Positions 18,182 through 26,585 of a DNA stretch of 37,511 nt are shown here, in pieces. The notes under the pieces were generated by a model. That model made no database searches. It was not told the origin of the DNA and saw nothing but the letters and a program-made list of their open reading frames with translations. The stretch covers positions 1-37,511 of the forward strand of contig JAKSIX010000022.1 of assembly GCA_024398595.1 (NCBI GenBank). Reading direction: 5' to 3'. The translations under genes were made by a program, and so were the position numbers. The DNA comes from Bacteroidaceae bacterium. GTDB lineage: Bacteria > Bacteroidota > Bacteroidia > Bacteroidales > Bacteroidaceae. The number at the start of each line of letters is the position of its first letter. Position 1 is the stretch's first letter.

Positions 18182-19207
18182 TTACTTGCCAGCCAGAGCC
18201 TGGGCAACGTCAACGGCGCAAGCTACCGAGCAACCTACCATCGGGTTGTTGCCGATGCCGAGGAAGCCCATCATCTCAACGTGTGCCGGAACTGATGAGG
18301 AACCTGCGAACTGGGCATCGGAGTGCATACGGCCCATGGTGTCGGTCATACCGTAGGAGGCAGGACCTGCAGCCATGTTATCCGGGTGAAGGGTACGGCC
18401 TGTACCGCCACCTGATGCAACTGAGAAGTAAGGCTTGCCTGCGAGCACGCGCTCCTTCTTGTATGTGCCGGCTACCGGGTGCTGGAAGCGGGTCGGGTTC
18501 GTTGAGTTACCGGTGATGGAAACATCGACACCCTCCTTCCACATGATGGCAACGCCCTCACGGACATCGTCAGCACCGTAGCACTTGACCTTGGCACGCG
18601 GACCGTCGCTGTAAGGGATAGTCTTGACGACCTTCAGCTTGCCGGTATAGTAGTCGAACTTGGTCTGCACGTATGTGAAACCGTTGATACGGCTGATAAT
18701 CTGTGCAGCATCCTTGCCCAAGCCGTTCAGGATAACGCGAAGCGGCTGTTTGCGCACCTTGTCAGCCTTAGCGGCAATCTTGATGGCACCCTCGGCGGCT
18801 GCGAATGACTCGTGACCTGCCAGAAATGCGAAGCACTGTGTCTTCTCGTTAAGCAGACGGGCAGCCAAATTTCCGTGACCGAGACCGACCTTGCGGTCAT
18901 CAGCAACTGAGCCGGGGATGCAGAAGCTCTGCAGACCGATACCGATGTTCTCGGCAGCCTTGACAGCGCTCTTGTCACCGGTCTTCTCACCCTCCTTCAA
19001 TGCGATGGCGCAACCGCAGACGTAAGCCCACTTTGCGTTCTCAAAGCAGATAGGCTGAGTCTCCTCACAAGCCTTGTAAGGATCCAGACCATACTTATCA
19101 CAAATCTTGTTGGCTTCCTCGATGGAGGCAATGCCGTGCTCATTCAGAGCGGCGAGCACCTGCTTCATACGACGCTCCTGTGATTCGAACTTGACTTCTC
19201 TAATCAT
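18182..19207 (-). CDS. GGGtGRT family protein
   Basis: The 341-aa product carries the motif that names the family, SVASGGGTGRTLHPDN, followed by 'YGMTDTMGRMHSDAQFAGSSSVPAHVEMMGFLGIGNNPMVG'. Cysteines occur in several conserved-looking spots (KICDKYG, KACEE, PICFENAKWAYVCGCA, GLQSFCIP, GCSVACAV). No signal peptide is visible, so it is cytoplasmic. The function is unknown. It is the second gene after an Fe-S scaffold-like protein, with a strong ribosome-binding site AGGAGGT 7-13 bases before the ATG. Codons are strongly biased to AAG, TTC, GAG and ATC, as in highly expressed genes. Confidence 0.88.
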   Translation of the reverse strand: MIREVKFESQERRMKQVLAALNEHGIASIEEANKICDKYGLDPYKACEETQPICFENAKWAYVCGCAIALKEGEKTGDKSAVKAAENIGIGLQSFCIPGSVADDRKVGLGHGNLAARLLNEKTQCFAFLAGHESFAAAEGAIKIAAKADKVRKQPLRVILNGLGKDAAQIISRINGFTYVQTKFDYYTGKLKVVKTIPYSDGPRAKVKCYGADDVREGVAIMWKEGVDVSITGNSTNPTRFQHPVAGTYKKERVLAGKPYFSVASGGGTGRTLHPDNMAAGPASYGMTDTMGRMHSDAQFAGSSSVPAHVEMMGFLGIGNNPMVGCSVACAVDVAQALAGK

Positions 19208-19213
19208 AGCTGT

Positions 19214-19220
19214 ACCTCCT
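19214..19220 (-). promoter_or_regulatory. Strong Shine-Dalgarno of the GGGtGRT gene
   Basis: AGGAGGT on the minus strand, 6 bases before the ATG and touching the stop codon of the upstream gene. Such a strong site is unusual in Bacteroidetes, and no other gene in this window shows one this good. Confidence 0.7.
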
Positions 19221-19921
19221 TATTCTTTACGTGGGTCAATGAATTTGACAGCACCGGCCTCCTTTGAGAAACGTCCGTAGGTGGATGTCACCTTCTTAAG
19301 AGCCTCATTGGCATCGGTACCCTTCTTAATCTCATCCATGAACTTGCCAAGATTGACAAACTCATAGCCGCATACCTGATCGTCCTTGTCTAAAGCAATA
19401 CGGTTCACATAGCCCTCGGCCATCTCCAGATAACGGACGCCCTTTGCCTTGGTACCGTACATCGTACCAACCTGGCTGCGGAGTCCCTTGCCAAGATCCT
19501 CAAGACCGGCACCAATCATCAGACCGCCCTCTGAGAAAGCGCTCTGTGTACGGCCGTAGACAACCTGCAGGAAGAGTTCGCGCATAGCGGTGTTGATGGC
19601 ATCGCATACAAGGTCAGTGTTGAGAGCCTCAAGAAGAGTCTTGCCCTGCAGAATCTCAGCCGCCATAGCTGCCGAATGAGTCATACCCGAGCAACCGATA
19701 GTCTCCACAAGAGCCTCCTCGATGATACCGTTCTTGATGTTGAGTGACAACTTGCAGGCTCCCTGCTGAGGTGCACACCAGCCAATACCGTGAGTCATGC
19801 CGGAGATATCCTTAATCTCCTTGGCCTTGATCCACTTGCCCTCCTCCGGAATTGGAGCAGGTCCGTGCTGCGGTCCTTTCTGAACCACACACATGTTTTC
19901 AACTTCTTTTGAATAAATCAT
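19220..19921 (-). CDS. IscU/NifU-like Fe-S cluster scaffold-related protein
   Basis: The 233-aa product resembles the NifU N-terminal/IscU scaffold fold. 'ALVETIGCSGMTHSAAMAAEILQGKTLLEAL' corresponds to the IscU stretch around its second ligand Cys (GCGxAxASxS...GK). Other cysteines occur in 'GIGWCAPQQGAC' and 'NTDLVCDAI'. The first canonical ligand motif (GxCGD) is not present, so this is a divergent relative. The C-terminal half ('GRTQSAFSEGGLMIGAGLEDLGKG') is not part of IscU. It begins at ATG 19921, with an alternative at 19894, and heads a two-gene operon with GGGtGRT under a TAACTTTG promoter. The role of the pair is unknown. Confidence 0.8.
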   Translation of the reverse strand: MIYSKEVENMCVVQKGPQHGPAPIPEEGKWIKAKEIKDISGMTHGIGWCAPQQGACKLSLNIKNGIIEEALVETIGCSGMTHSAAMAAEILQGKTLLEALNTDLVCDAINTAMRELFLQVVYGRTQSAFSEGGLMIGAGLEDLGKGLRSQVGTMYGTKAKGVRYLEMAEGYVNRIALDKDDQVCGYEFVNLGKFMDEIKKGTDANEALKKVTSTYGRFSKEAGAVKFIDPRKE

Positions 19922-19963
19922 GTTAAAATAAAATGTTTTTATACGACATTCGTTCGCAGACTA

Positions 19964-19971
19964 CAAAGTTA
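19964..19971 (-). promoter_or_regulatory. -7 promoter element of the scaffold/GGGtGRT operon
   Basis: TAACTTTG on the minus strand matches TAnnTTTG, 42 bases before the ATG at 19921. Confidence 0.55.
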
Positions 19972-19992
19972 GGCTTAATTTCTTTTTTTTAC

Positions 19993-20000
19993 TAACTTCG
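19993..20000 (+). promoter_or_regulatory. Probable -7 element for the 20025 lipoprotein gene
   Basis: TAACTTCG differs from TAnnTTTG at one position, 24 bases before the ATG. It is divergent from the element at 19964-19971. Confidence 0.35.
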
Positions 20001-20024
20001 CAGGGCAAATAAAAAACACTATTT

Positions 20025-20831
20025 ATGAACAGACTTGCTTATTCCGTTATTCTGTTGTGCAACCTCATAACACTCATGTCATGCGAACCGACATCTTATT
20101 CACGGGAAGGGATTACACACCGATTGGCCACGGTCAGATGCATTGGCGGCAAGGCTATGTTATGTTACGATCCGACATCTGCAACAGGAACAGTATCCGG
20201 CTCGCTTGACAATTTCAGCACGACAGCGGACATGGACCGCTTCAAGCTGAATGACGGAGACCGTGGCATTGCACAGATATCGTATAAAGACATACCGGCC
20301 GACAATGTTTTCAGCAATGTTCTTGACCGTTTTGATGTCATAAAGCTCAACGAGCTCAACTGGAACAGATATGAGCAGGACTCACTCGGTACATACCTGC
20401 ATTTCAACGTGATGCATATTGATTCGTACGCATCATACACAGGTTTGTGGAACAACGGGCATATTGCCTGTGCCATCGTCACGTACTACCCTGACCCTTC
20501 AACTCCGTCTGACCGGAACAAGATAGATATGTACCTGCACGGATTCCGGAATGACACCCTGAGTCTTCTGGTAACAGCCACCGTTCCGGAAAGTGACTAC
20601 TCCCAGCCTGCAAAGGATGCCCTGTTGCAGTACGACCTTTCCACATTGAGGACAAGCAACAGCGAGACAGCCAATGAGATCATCGGGTTGATGGACGGGT
20701 TACTCACTGCGGAAAGGGACTCTTTCTATCTTGAAGTTACCACCTGCGACTCATTGGAAATAGACAACAGAGGCCACCACAGAATTATCCCTGGAGACAG
20801 GATGTACACAAAAGTCCCATTCGATTTTTAG
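20025..20831 (+). CDS. Putative lipoprotein, function unknown
   Basis: The 268-aa product starts with a lipoprotein signal ending LMSC (Cys20), so it is probably exported and lipid-anchored. The remainder looks like a two-part beta-rich protein: an N-terminal segment 'LATVRCIGGKAMLCYD', then a domain with 'LDRFDVIKLNELNWNRYEQD' and 'YTGLWNNGHIACAIVTYYPD'. It vaguely recalls NigD-like proteins of Bacteroidetes, but I cannot confirm that. smpB starts 15 bases after the stop, so the two are probably co-transcribed. Confidence 0.75.
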   Translation: MNRLAYSVILLCNLITLMSCEPTSYSREGITHRLATVRCIGGKAMLCYDPTSATGTVSGSLDNFSTTADMDRFKLNDGDRGIAQISYKDIPADNVFSNVLDRFDVIKLNELNWNRYEQDSLGTYLHFNVMHIDSYASYTGLWNNGHIACAIVTYYPDPSTPSDRNKIDMYLHGFRNDTLSLLVTATVPESDYSQPAKDALLQYDLSTLRTSNSETANEIIGLMDGLLTAERDSFYLEVTTCDSLEIDNRGHHRIIPGDRMYTKVPFDF

Positions 20832-20846
20832 AGCAGAGCCCATCTG

Positions 20847-21311
20847 ATGGCAACGCGTAAACCGACAGCAATAAACATAAAGAACAGGAAGGCCTCGTTT
20901 GACTACGAGCTGCTTGACACATATACCGCAGGCATTGTGCTGACCGGTACGGAAATAAAGTCAATCAGGCAGTCCAAGGCAAGTCTTGCCGATACTTATT
21001 GCACAATGATAAACGGTGAGTTGTGGGTAAAAGGAATGCATGTGGCTGAATATTTCTATGGTTCGTACAATAATCATCAGGCCAAGCGCGACAGGAAGCT
21101 TCTGTTGACAGCCAAGGAATTGCGGAAATTGACAGCCGACTCAAAGAATCCCGGCTTTACAATCGTTCCGACCAGACTGTTCATAAACGAAAAAGGACTT
21201 GCCAAGCTTGTCATATCATTGGCACGGGGCAAGCATCAGTATGACAAGCGTGAGACCCTCCGTGAGAACGATGACCGCCGCGAGATGGCCCGCGTCATGC
21301 ACCGGAGTTAA
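20847..21311 (+). CDS. smpB: SsrA-binding protein SmpB
   Basis: Binds tmRNA and brings it to stalled ribosomes for trans-translation. The 154-aa product has the family landmarks '[33 protein letters not shown]', '[13 protein letters not shown]', and the basic tail '[20 protein letters not shown]'. The length is normal. The tmRNA gene itself was not found in the window. The last 17 bases overlap the convergent lytic transglycosylase gene. Confidence 0.96.
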   Translation: MATRKPTAINIKNRKASFDYELLDTYTAGIVLTGTEIKSIRQSKASLADTYCTMINGELWVKGMHVAEYFYGSYNNHQAKRDRKLLLTAKELRKLTADSKNPGFTIVPTRLFINEKGLAKLVISLARGKHQYDKRETLRENDDRREMARVMHRS

Positions 21312-22011
21312 CGGAGTTAAAGAGAGAATCCCTCCTGCAATATTCCCGATATTTCCTTCTTACCTTACGGACATACCTGATGGTTTCATCTCCATTGAAC
21401 TTGCCGAACTTGCAGTTCACCGTATCCAAGTACGTCTCTTCAAGATTCATCCGTCTGATAACCTCCTCTATATTACTCCAACGGTAACGGTTAATCCCTT
21501 CACTCCGTGCAATGCGCATTGCGTCAAACACATGGCTGTGACCGCAATTATAAGAGGCCAGCACATAATTCAGACGTTCCCCATCACTTATGAATGAGAA
21601 TTGCCTGTTCATATCTGACAGTTGCTGTACCGCAGCATATACATTAAGACGTGTACTTACAGAATCGGAATCCTTGATATCAAGTCTGGCAATCATATAT
21701 CTGTACGTAACCGGCATTACCTGCATAAGCCCGGACGCACCAGCCCGGGAAACCTTCAAAGTGTCAAATCCCGATTCCACATACGCTATAGCCGCCAGCA
21801 GTTTCCAATCAAAGACAGAATCCGCATATTCCTTGAAAATATCATCGTACGGAGACAGCACAAAGACTTCTTTGGGCTGTTCTTCAGTCTGAGGTTCATC
21901 ATTGTTGTCGTTGTACCCCCTAAGCAGGAACAACGTCGTAATGACTGCGGCGCCAAGTAATAATGAGACTACACGTCCCACCGTCAATTCCGGTCCCTGT
22001 AGATTACCCAT
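21295..22011 (-). CDS. Membrane-anchored lytic transglycosylase
   Basis: Cleaves the peptidoglycan glycan strand to make 1,6-anhydro ends. The 238-aa product (ATG complementary to 22009-22011) has an N-terminal membrane segment ([17 protein letters not shown]), a short linker, and an SLT domain with catalytic Glu in 'AYVESGFD', the hallmark '[10 protein letters not shown]', and '[12 protein letters not shown]'. It resembles the C-terminal domain of MltF. The open frame extends to 22230, but a -7 element at 22027-22034 and the his regulatory region lie there, so I place the start at 22011. Confidence 0.87.
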   Translation of the reverse strand: MGNLQGPELTVGRVVSLLLGAAVITTLFLLRGYNDNNDEPQTEEQPKEVFVLSPYDDIFKEYADSVFDWKLLAAIAYVESGFDTLKVSRAGASGLMQVMPVTYRYMIARLDIKDSDSVSTRLNVYAAVQQLSDMNRQFSFISDGERLNYVLASYNCGHSHVFDAMRIARSEGINRYRWSNIEEVIRRMNLEETYLDTVNCKFGKFNGDETIRYVRKVRRKYREYCRRDSLFNSVNSGA

Positions 22012-22026
22012 AGGCTCAAATCCGCA

Positions 22027-22034
22027 CAAAATTA
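22027..22034 (-). promoter_or_regulatory. -7 promoter element for the lytic transglycosylase gene
   Basis: TAATTTTG on the minus strand matches TAnnTTTG and implies a transcript start only about 9 bases before the ATG at 22011. Confidence 0.45.
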
Positions 22035-22065
22035 TAACATTCTGTCGAATATAAGGCAGTATATG

Positions 22066-22096
22066 TTGCGCGAATAATATATTATACATACTTTTG
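22066..22096 (+). promoter_or_regulatory. Promoter of the his operon leader
   Basis: TTG (22066-22068) and TACTTTTG (22089-22096) are 20 bases apart, a good Bacteroidetes -33/-7 pair. The transcript would begin near 22103, just ahead of the leader peptide. Confidence 0.65.
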
Positions 22097-22119
22097 CCAA
22101 CGAAAAGGCACTGATTACA

Positions 22120-22164
22120 ATGCAATCCACCGGCACATTGTTCCATCGTCACGCTTGCAGCTGA
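22120..22164 (+). CDS. Putative his operon leader peptide (14 aa)
   Basis: The frame reads MQSTGTLFHRHACS and then TGA. The His codons CAT and CAC flank an Arg codon directly before the RNA segments that can form alternative hairpins. It starts 17 bases after the inferred transcript start. Its position, stop and content fit a ribosome-sensing leader for histidine (and perhaps arginine) supply; this is an inference. Confidence 0.6.
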   Translation: MQSTGTLFHRHACS

Positions 22165-22223
22165 CCCGGCAGGCCGATGTATTGTGTGTATTCTGAAGCT
22201 TGCCGGATGGCAGGCTTTTTTTT
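22153..22223 (+). promoter_or_regulatory. His attenuator: antiterminator and terminator
   Basis: Four segments can pair in exclusive ways. GCTTGC (22153-22158, inside the leader frame) can pair with GCAGGC (22169-22174). CCGGCAGGC (22166-22174) can pair with GCTTGCCGG (22198-22206), the antiterminator, 9 pairs with one G-U. AAGCTTGCC (22196-22204) can pair with GGCAGGCTT (22209-22217) over loop GGAT, followed by eight T (22216-22223), the terminator. hisG starts at 22231. Ribosome stalling at the His codons would free the second segment and favour read-through. Confidence 0.65.
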
Positions 22224-22230
22224 GTAACAA

Positions 22231-23100
22231 ATGACTAAAAATACAGATATGTTACGAATAGCAGTACAGTCAAAAGGACGTCTCTACGATGAGACCATGG
22301 CTCTCTTACAGGAATCGGGCATATGCATAGGTATATCAAAAAGAACCTTGCTTGCCCAGGCCTCTGAATTTCCGATTGAGGTTCTGTTCCTCCGCGATGA
22401 CGACATTCCGGAATCCGTAGCCGATGGAGTAGCCGACATAGGTATCGTTGGAGAGAATGAGTTCGTTGAGCGGAGTACCGCTGCAAAACTTGTAAAGCGC
22501 CTCGGGTTCAGCCGTTGCCGCCTCTCGCTGGCCATTCCGAAAGCCGAGGATTATAAAAGTATAGAATGGTTCAACGGCAAGAAAATAGCCACATCATACC
22601 CTGGCATACTGAAATCATTCCTTAAAAAGAATGGAATCGATGCAGAGATTCACATAATAACAGGCTCCGTAGAGATAGCACCCGGCATCGGTCTGGCAAA
22701 TGCCATATTTGATATTGTAAGTTCAGGCTCCACGCTCGTCAGCAACAACCTGAAAGAGGTGGAAACTGTAATGCAGTCCGAGGCCCTGCTGATAGGCAAT
22801 CCACAACTGAGTGATGAGAAGCAGGCCATATTGGATGAACTGATGTTCCGCTTCGATGCAGTCAGGGCGGCACGCGGTAAGAAATACGTAATGATGAACG
22901 TACCGGACGCGAGATTAAGCGAAATCCTCAAAATCTTACCGGGAATAAAGAGCCCTACGGTGATGCCGCTCGCACAGGAAGGATGGAGTTCAGTACACAC
23001 CGTTCTTGATGAAAAACGTTTCTGGGAAATAACAGGCAGGCTCAAGCAAGCCGGTGCCGAAGGAATACTTGTATTACCTATTGAGAAGATGATTTTATGA
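22231..23100 (+). CDS. hisG: ATP phosphoribosyltransferase, long form
   Basis: First step of histidine synthesis: joins ATP and PRPP to give phosphoribosyl-ATP. The 289-aa product begins 'MLRIAVQSKGRLYDETMALLQ' after a short lead and has 'GVADIGIVGENEF', 'RLGFSRCRLSLAIP', 'ATSYPGILKSF', and the PRPP site 'EIAPGIGLANAIFDIVSSGSTL'. The extra C-terminal domain of about 75 residues ('YVMMNVPDARLSEILKILPGIKSPT') is the ACT-like regulatory domain of the long form, which senses histidine, so HisZ is not needed. The ATG lies 7 bases after the attenuator T-run. The gene overlaps hisD by 4 bases. Confidence 0.97.
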   Translation: MTKNTDMLRIAVQSKGRLYDETMALLQESGICIGISKRTLLAQASEFPIEVLFLRDDDIPESVADGVADIGIVGENEFVERSTAAKLVKRLGFSRCRLSLAIPKAEDYKSIEWFNGKKIATSYPGILKSFLKKNGIDAEIHIITGSVEIAPGIGLANAIFDIVSSGSTLVSNNLKEVETVMQSEALLIGNPQLSDEKQAILDELMFRFDAVRAARGKKYVMMNVPDARLSEILKILPGIKSPTVMPLAQEGWSSVHTVLDEKRFWEITGRLKQAGAEGILVLPIEKMIL

Positions 23101-24377
23101 AATCAATTGAATTTCCGGATAGAAGTCAGTGGAAAGGACTACTGGAAAGGCCGGCACTCAGTAATGCAGGCCTGTATGACACTGTGAAAGCCATACTGGA
23201 TCAGGTACGTGACGGCGGTGACACGGCAATTTATCAGTTGGAAAAGAAATTCGACAAGGCAGAGCTCACATCCCTACAGGTGGAAGACAATATGTTCACC
23301 GAGGCAGAGAAGCTGATACCGGAAGAATTGAAGTCAGCCATCCGTGCAGCCGCAGGAAATATCGCCAAGTTTCACAAATCACAGATTCCATCGCTGCAGA
23401 AAGTGGAAACCACAGAAGGAGTGGTCTGTTGGCAGAAGGCAGTACCCATACAGAAAGTAGGTCTGTACATACCGGGAGGCTCAGCCCCACTTTTCTCTAC
23501 AGTACTTATGCTGGCTATTCCTGCAGTAACGGCCGGATGCAATGAAATTATCCTCTGTACTCCCCCTGACAAGGAGGGTAAAATAAATCCAGCCATTTTA
23601 TTTGCGGCAAAGACAGCCGGTGTCAGCCGTATTTTCAAAATAGGAGGCTCGCAAGCCATCGCGGCGATGGCATACGGCACGGAAAGCGTACCGAAAGTCA
23701 GCAAGATATTCGGACCTGGCAACAGCTACGTGACAGCAGCAAAGCAGCTGGTATCACTGAAGGATGTGGCCATAGATATGCCAGCCGGCCCGTCAGAGGT
23801 AGCTGTTATAGCTGACGATACAGCCGATGCATCATTCATTGCCGCAGACCTGCTCTCACAGGCGGAACACGGCCCCGACAGTCAGGTAATGCTTCTTACG
23901 ACATCGGCCCGCATTCTCAGCGAAGTTCAGGCAGAAGTCACGAGGCAGACAGCACTTCTGCCACGTCAGCAGATTGCCGGTAGGGCTCTGGACAACAGTC
24001 GGCTGGTACTTCTTAAGGACATGGATGAGGTAATGGATTTGGCTAACGGATACGCTCCCGAACACCTTATAATACATGCGGCAAATGCGGGCATACTTGC
24101 AGAACAGGTCGTAAACGCCGGCTCTGTGTTCATAGGTGAATGGTCACCGGAAAGTGCCGGTGACTACGCTTCAGGCACAAATCACACCCTGCCGACCAGC
24201 GGATATGCGAAGGCATACTCAGGAGTCAACATTGACAGTTTCATAAAAAAAATCACATTCCAGCAACTCAGCCGCGAAGGTCTCGGCAAACTCGGCCCCA
24301 TTGTAGAGACAATGGCCGCAGGAGAATCCCTCGATGCACACAAGAACGCGGTTTCGATAAGACTTGCACGCAAATGA
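23097..24377 (+). CDS. hisD: Histidinol dehydrogenase
   Basis: Zinc enzyme that oxidises histidinol to histidine with two NAD+ in the last two steps of the pathway. The 426-aa length is normal. Landmarks include 'VGLYIPGGSAPLFSTVLMLAIPA', 'KIFGPGNSYVTAAKQLV', 'IDMPAGPSEVAVIAD', 'DLLSQAEHGPDSQ' (zinc ligands Gln and His), 'YAPEHLIIH' and 'SAGDYASGTNHTLPTSGYA'. ATGA overlaps on both sides couple it to hisG and hisC. Confidence 0.97.
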   Translation: MKSIEFPDRSQWKGLLERPALSNAGLYDTVKAILDQVRDGGDTAIYQLEKKFDKAELTSLQVEDNMFTEAEKLIPEELKSAIRAAAGNIAKFHKSQIPSLQKVETTEGVVCWQKAVPIQKVGLYIPGGSAPLFSTVLMLAIPAVTAGCNEIILCTPPDKEGKINPAILFAAKTAGVSRIFKIGGSQAIAAMAYGTESVPKVSKIFGPGNSYVTAAKQLVSLKDVAIDMPAGPSEVAVIADDTADASFIAADLLSQAEHGPDSQVMLLTTSARILSEVQAEVTRQTALLPRQQIAGRALDNSRLVLLKDMDEVMDLANGYAPEHLIIHAANAGILAEQVVNAGSVFIGEWSPESAGDYASGTNHTLPTSGYAKAYSGVNIDSFIKKITFQQLSREGLGKLGPIVETMAAGESLDAHKNAVSIRLARK

Positions 24378-25417
24378 GAACAATAGAAGAACTCACACGC
24401 AGATGCATAAACTCGCTGAAGCCCTACTCATCGGCACGCAACGAGTATAGTGGAAAGAACGCCACGGTGTTTCTTGATGCGAATGAGAACCCGTACAACA
24501 ATCCCTTGAACCGCTACCCCGACCCATTGCAGTACGACATCAAGGAAATAATAGCAAAGAACAAGGGCATCGCTGCAGATCAGATTTTTCTGGGAAACGG
24601 CAGCGACGAAGCCATTGACCTGATGTACCGTATATTCTGCAATCCGGGCAAGGACAATGTTATCGCTATGGAACCGTCGTATGGTATGTATCGCGTATCC
24701 GCAGACACTAACGATATTGAATACAGAGCGATACCCACTGACGACTCATTCCAGCCCGATATTGACAGGATGCTGGCATCTGCCGACAATAACACGAAAC
24801 TGATGTTCTTCTGTTCGCCGAACAATCCTTCCGGCAACCTGATAGAACGTGGCAGACTGATCAGGGCTCTTGACAATTTTGACGGCATAACCATTGTAGA
24901 TGAGGCCTATATCGACTTCGCTTCGGAAAAATCACTCATTGGGATACTTGACAGGTATCCGCATCTGGTAATCCTACAAACATTCTCAAAAGCATGGGGT
25001 ATGGCAGGAATCCGGCTCGGAATGGCATTTGCATCACCAGAGATAATAGCGTTGATGAACAAAGTCAAATACCCGTACAACATCAATCATCTGACGCAAC
25101 AGGCGGCACTTGAACAGCTCGGACGCTCTGAACGCATAGCGGAATGGGTTCGTGAAATCATCACGGAACGTGGCATAATGGCAGAGAAGTTGGGCGTACT
25201 GCCTATATGCCTGCACGTATATCCGTCGGATGCCAATTTCATACTCGTTCGTGTAACAGATGCGGAGGATATTTACAACTACCTTACAGACATGGGTATA
25301 ATAGTCAGGAACAGGAGCAGGATAGCTCTTTGCAGCAACTCTCTCAGAATCACCATCGGTACGCCGGAAGAGAACCGCACTTTAATGACAGCCCTCAATG
25401 ATTATTGCAAGAAATGA
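24374..25417 (+). CDS. hisC: Histidinol-phosphate aminotransferase
   Basis: PLP enzyme of fold type I that moves the amino group from glutamate to imidazole-acetol phosphate. The 347-aa product has '[10 protein letters not shown]', '[12 protein letters not shown]', '[10 protein letters not shown]', 'IVDEAYIDF' and the PLP lysine K206 in '[14 protein letters not shown]', followed by late phosphate-binding '[22 protein letters not shown]'. Overlaps of ATGA type with hisD and hisB show tight coupling. Confidence 0.96.
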   Translation: MRTIEELTRRCINSLKPYSSARNEYSGKNATVFLDANENPYNNPLNRYPDPLQYDIKEIIAKNKGIAADQIFLGNGSDEAIDLMYRIFCNPGKDNVIAMEPSYGMYRVSADTNDIEYRAIPTDDSFQPDIDRMLASADNNTKLMFFCSPNNPSGNLIERGRLIRALDNFDGITIVDEAYIDFASEKSLIGILDRYPHLVILQTFSKAWGMAGIRLGMAFASPEIIALMNKVKYPYNINHLTQQAALEQLGRSERIAEWVREIITERGIMAEKLGVLPICLHVYPSDANFILVRVTDAEDIYNYLTDMGIIVRNRSRIALCSNSLRITIGTPEENRTLMTALNDYCKK

Positions 25418-26532
25418 AAAAGAGAGTATTATTCATTGACCGCGATGGCACAATCGTAGTTGAACCGCCCATAGACTATCAGTTGGACTCACTTGACAAG
25501 CTTGAATTTATTCCAAACGCTATAGGAAGTCTGGCATTTCTGCGCAAGAAGACAGACTTCGAATTCGTCATGGCCAGCAATCAGGACGGACTCGGCACAG
25601 ACAGTTTCCCGGAAGAGACATTCCTGCCTTCCCACAGTCTCATTCTGAAAACGCTTGCCGGTGAGGGTGTGACATTCAATGATATTCTGATAGACCGCAG
25701 TATGCCTGCCGACAACGCACCGACACGCAAGCCACGCACGGGCATGTTCGGCAAATATCTGACTGATGAGTATGATTTGGCCGGCAGTTATGTAATAGGT
25801 GACCGTCCGACAGATATGGAATTGGCGGCAAACCTCGTATGCAAAGGAATTCTGCTGCAGGATGACACCGACAGTCTTCCGGAGAAGCTGAAATCCGTAT
25901 GTGCGTTGGCCACTTCCGATTGGAACAGGATTGTGGATTTCATTTACGCAGGGGAACGTCGCGCCACAGTGACACGCAAGACAGGTGAGACTGACATATA
26001 CATACAAATGGATATTGACGGAAGCGGCCAATGCGACATCAGTACCGGCATAGGATTCTTTGACCATATGCTCGAACAGATAGGCCGGCACGGAGGAATG
26101 GACTTAACCATCCGGGTCAAAGGCGATTTGAATGTGGATCAGCACCATACAATTGAGGATACAGGCCTTGCTCTAGGCCAATGTATGGCACAGGCACTCG
26201 GTGACAAGCGCGGTATTGAGAGATACGGTTTCTCTCTTCCGATGGATGACTGTCTGGCACAGGTGGCTCTGGATTTCGGCGGACGTCCCTGGATAGTATG
26301 GAATGCAGACTTCAAGCGCGAGATGATTGGAGATATGCCGACTGAAATGTTCTTCCATTTTTTCAAGTCTCTCAGCGATACGGCCGGGATGAACCTGAAC
26401 ATCAAGGCGGAGGGCATGAATGAGCACCACAAGATTGAAGGCATTTTCAAGGCCTTCGCTCGGGCTATAAAAAAAGCGGTCCGACGCGACATCGACCACC
26501 TGCAGCTACCATCTACGAAAGGAGTCCTATAA
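25414..26532 (+). CDS. hisB: Bifunctional histidinol-phosphatase / imidazoleglycerol-phosphate dehydratase
   Basis: Two-domain enzyme for the IGP dehydratase and histidinol-phosphate phosphatase steps. The 372-aa product (ATG 25414; the open frame begins three codons earlier) has an N-terminal HAD domain with nucleophile D9 and D11 in 'FIDRDGT' and '[13 protein letters not shown]'. The IGPD domain starts at about residue 181 with '[23 protein letters not shown]', 'DQHHTIEDT' and '[19 protein letters not shown]'. The zinc loop of E. coli HisB (CxH...CxC) is replaced here by [15 protein letters not shown], without Cys or His. The other his genes (A, F, H, I) are not in this window. Confidence 0.95.
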   Translation: MKKRVLFIDRDGTIVVEPPIDYQLDSLDKLEFIPNAIGSLAFLRKKTDFEFVMASNQDGLGTDSFPEETFLPSHSLILKTLAGEGVTFNDILIDRSMPADNAPTRKPRTGMFGKYLTDEYDLAGSYVIGDRPTDMELAANLVCKGILLQDDTDSLPEKLKSVCALATSDWNRIVDFIYAGERRATVTRKTGETDIYIQMDIDGSGQCDISTGIGFFDHMLEQIGRHGGMDLTIRVKGDLNVDQHHTIEDTGLALGQCMAQALGDKRGIERYGFSLPMDDCLAQVALDFGGRPWIVWNADFKREMIGDMPTEMFFHFFKSLSDTAGMNLNIKAEGMNEHHKIEGIFKAFARAIKKAVRRDIDHLQLPSTKGVL

Positions 26533-26535
26533 CAA

Positions 26536-26572
26536 GAAATGCGGAGGGCCATTCCTTCCGCATTTCCTTTCT
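26536..26572 (+). terminator. Terminator of the his operon
   Basis: GAAATGCGGAGGG (26536-26548) pairs with CCTTCCGCATTTC (26554-26566), one G-U pair, followed by a short T-rich stretch. It lies 4 bases after the hisB stop and may serve both strands. Confidence 0.7.
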
Positions 26573-26585
26573 ATCCTAAAACACT

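Noticed and set aside
22012-22230. Upstream extension of the lytic transglycosylase frame
   Set aside because: It covers the his leader peptide and attenuator on the opposite strand and the gene's own promoter; the peptide it would add has no membrane or signal pattern of its own.
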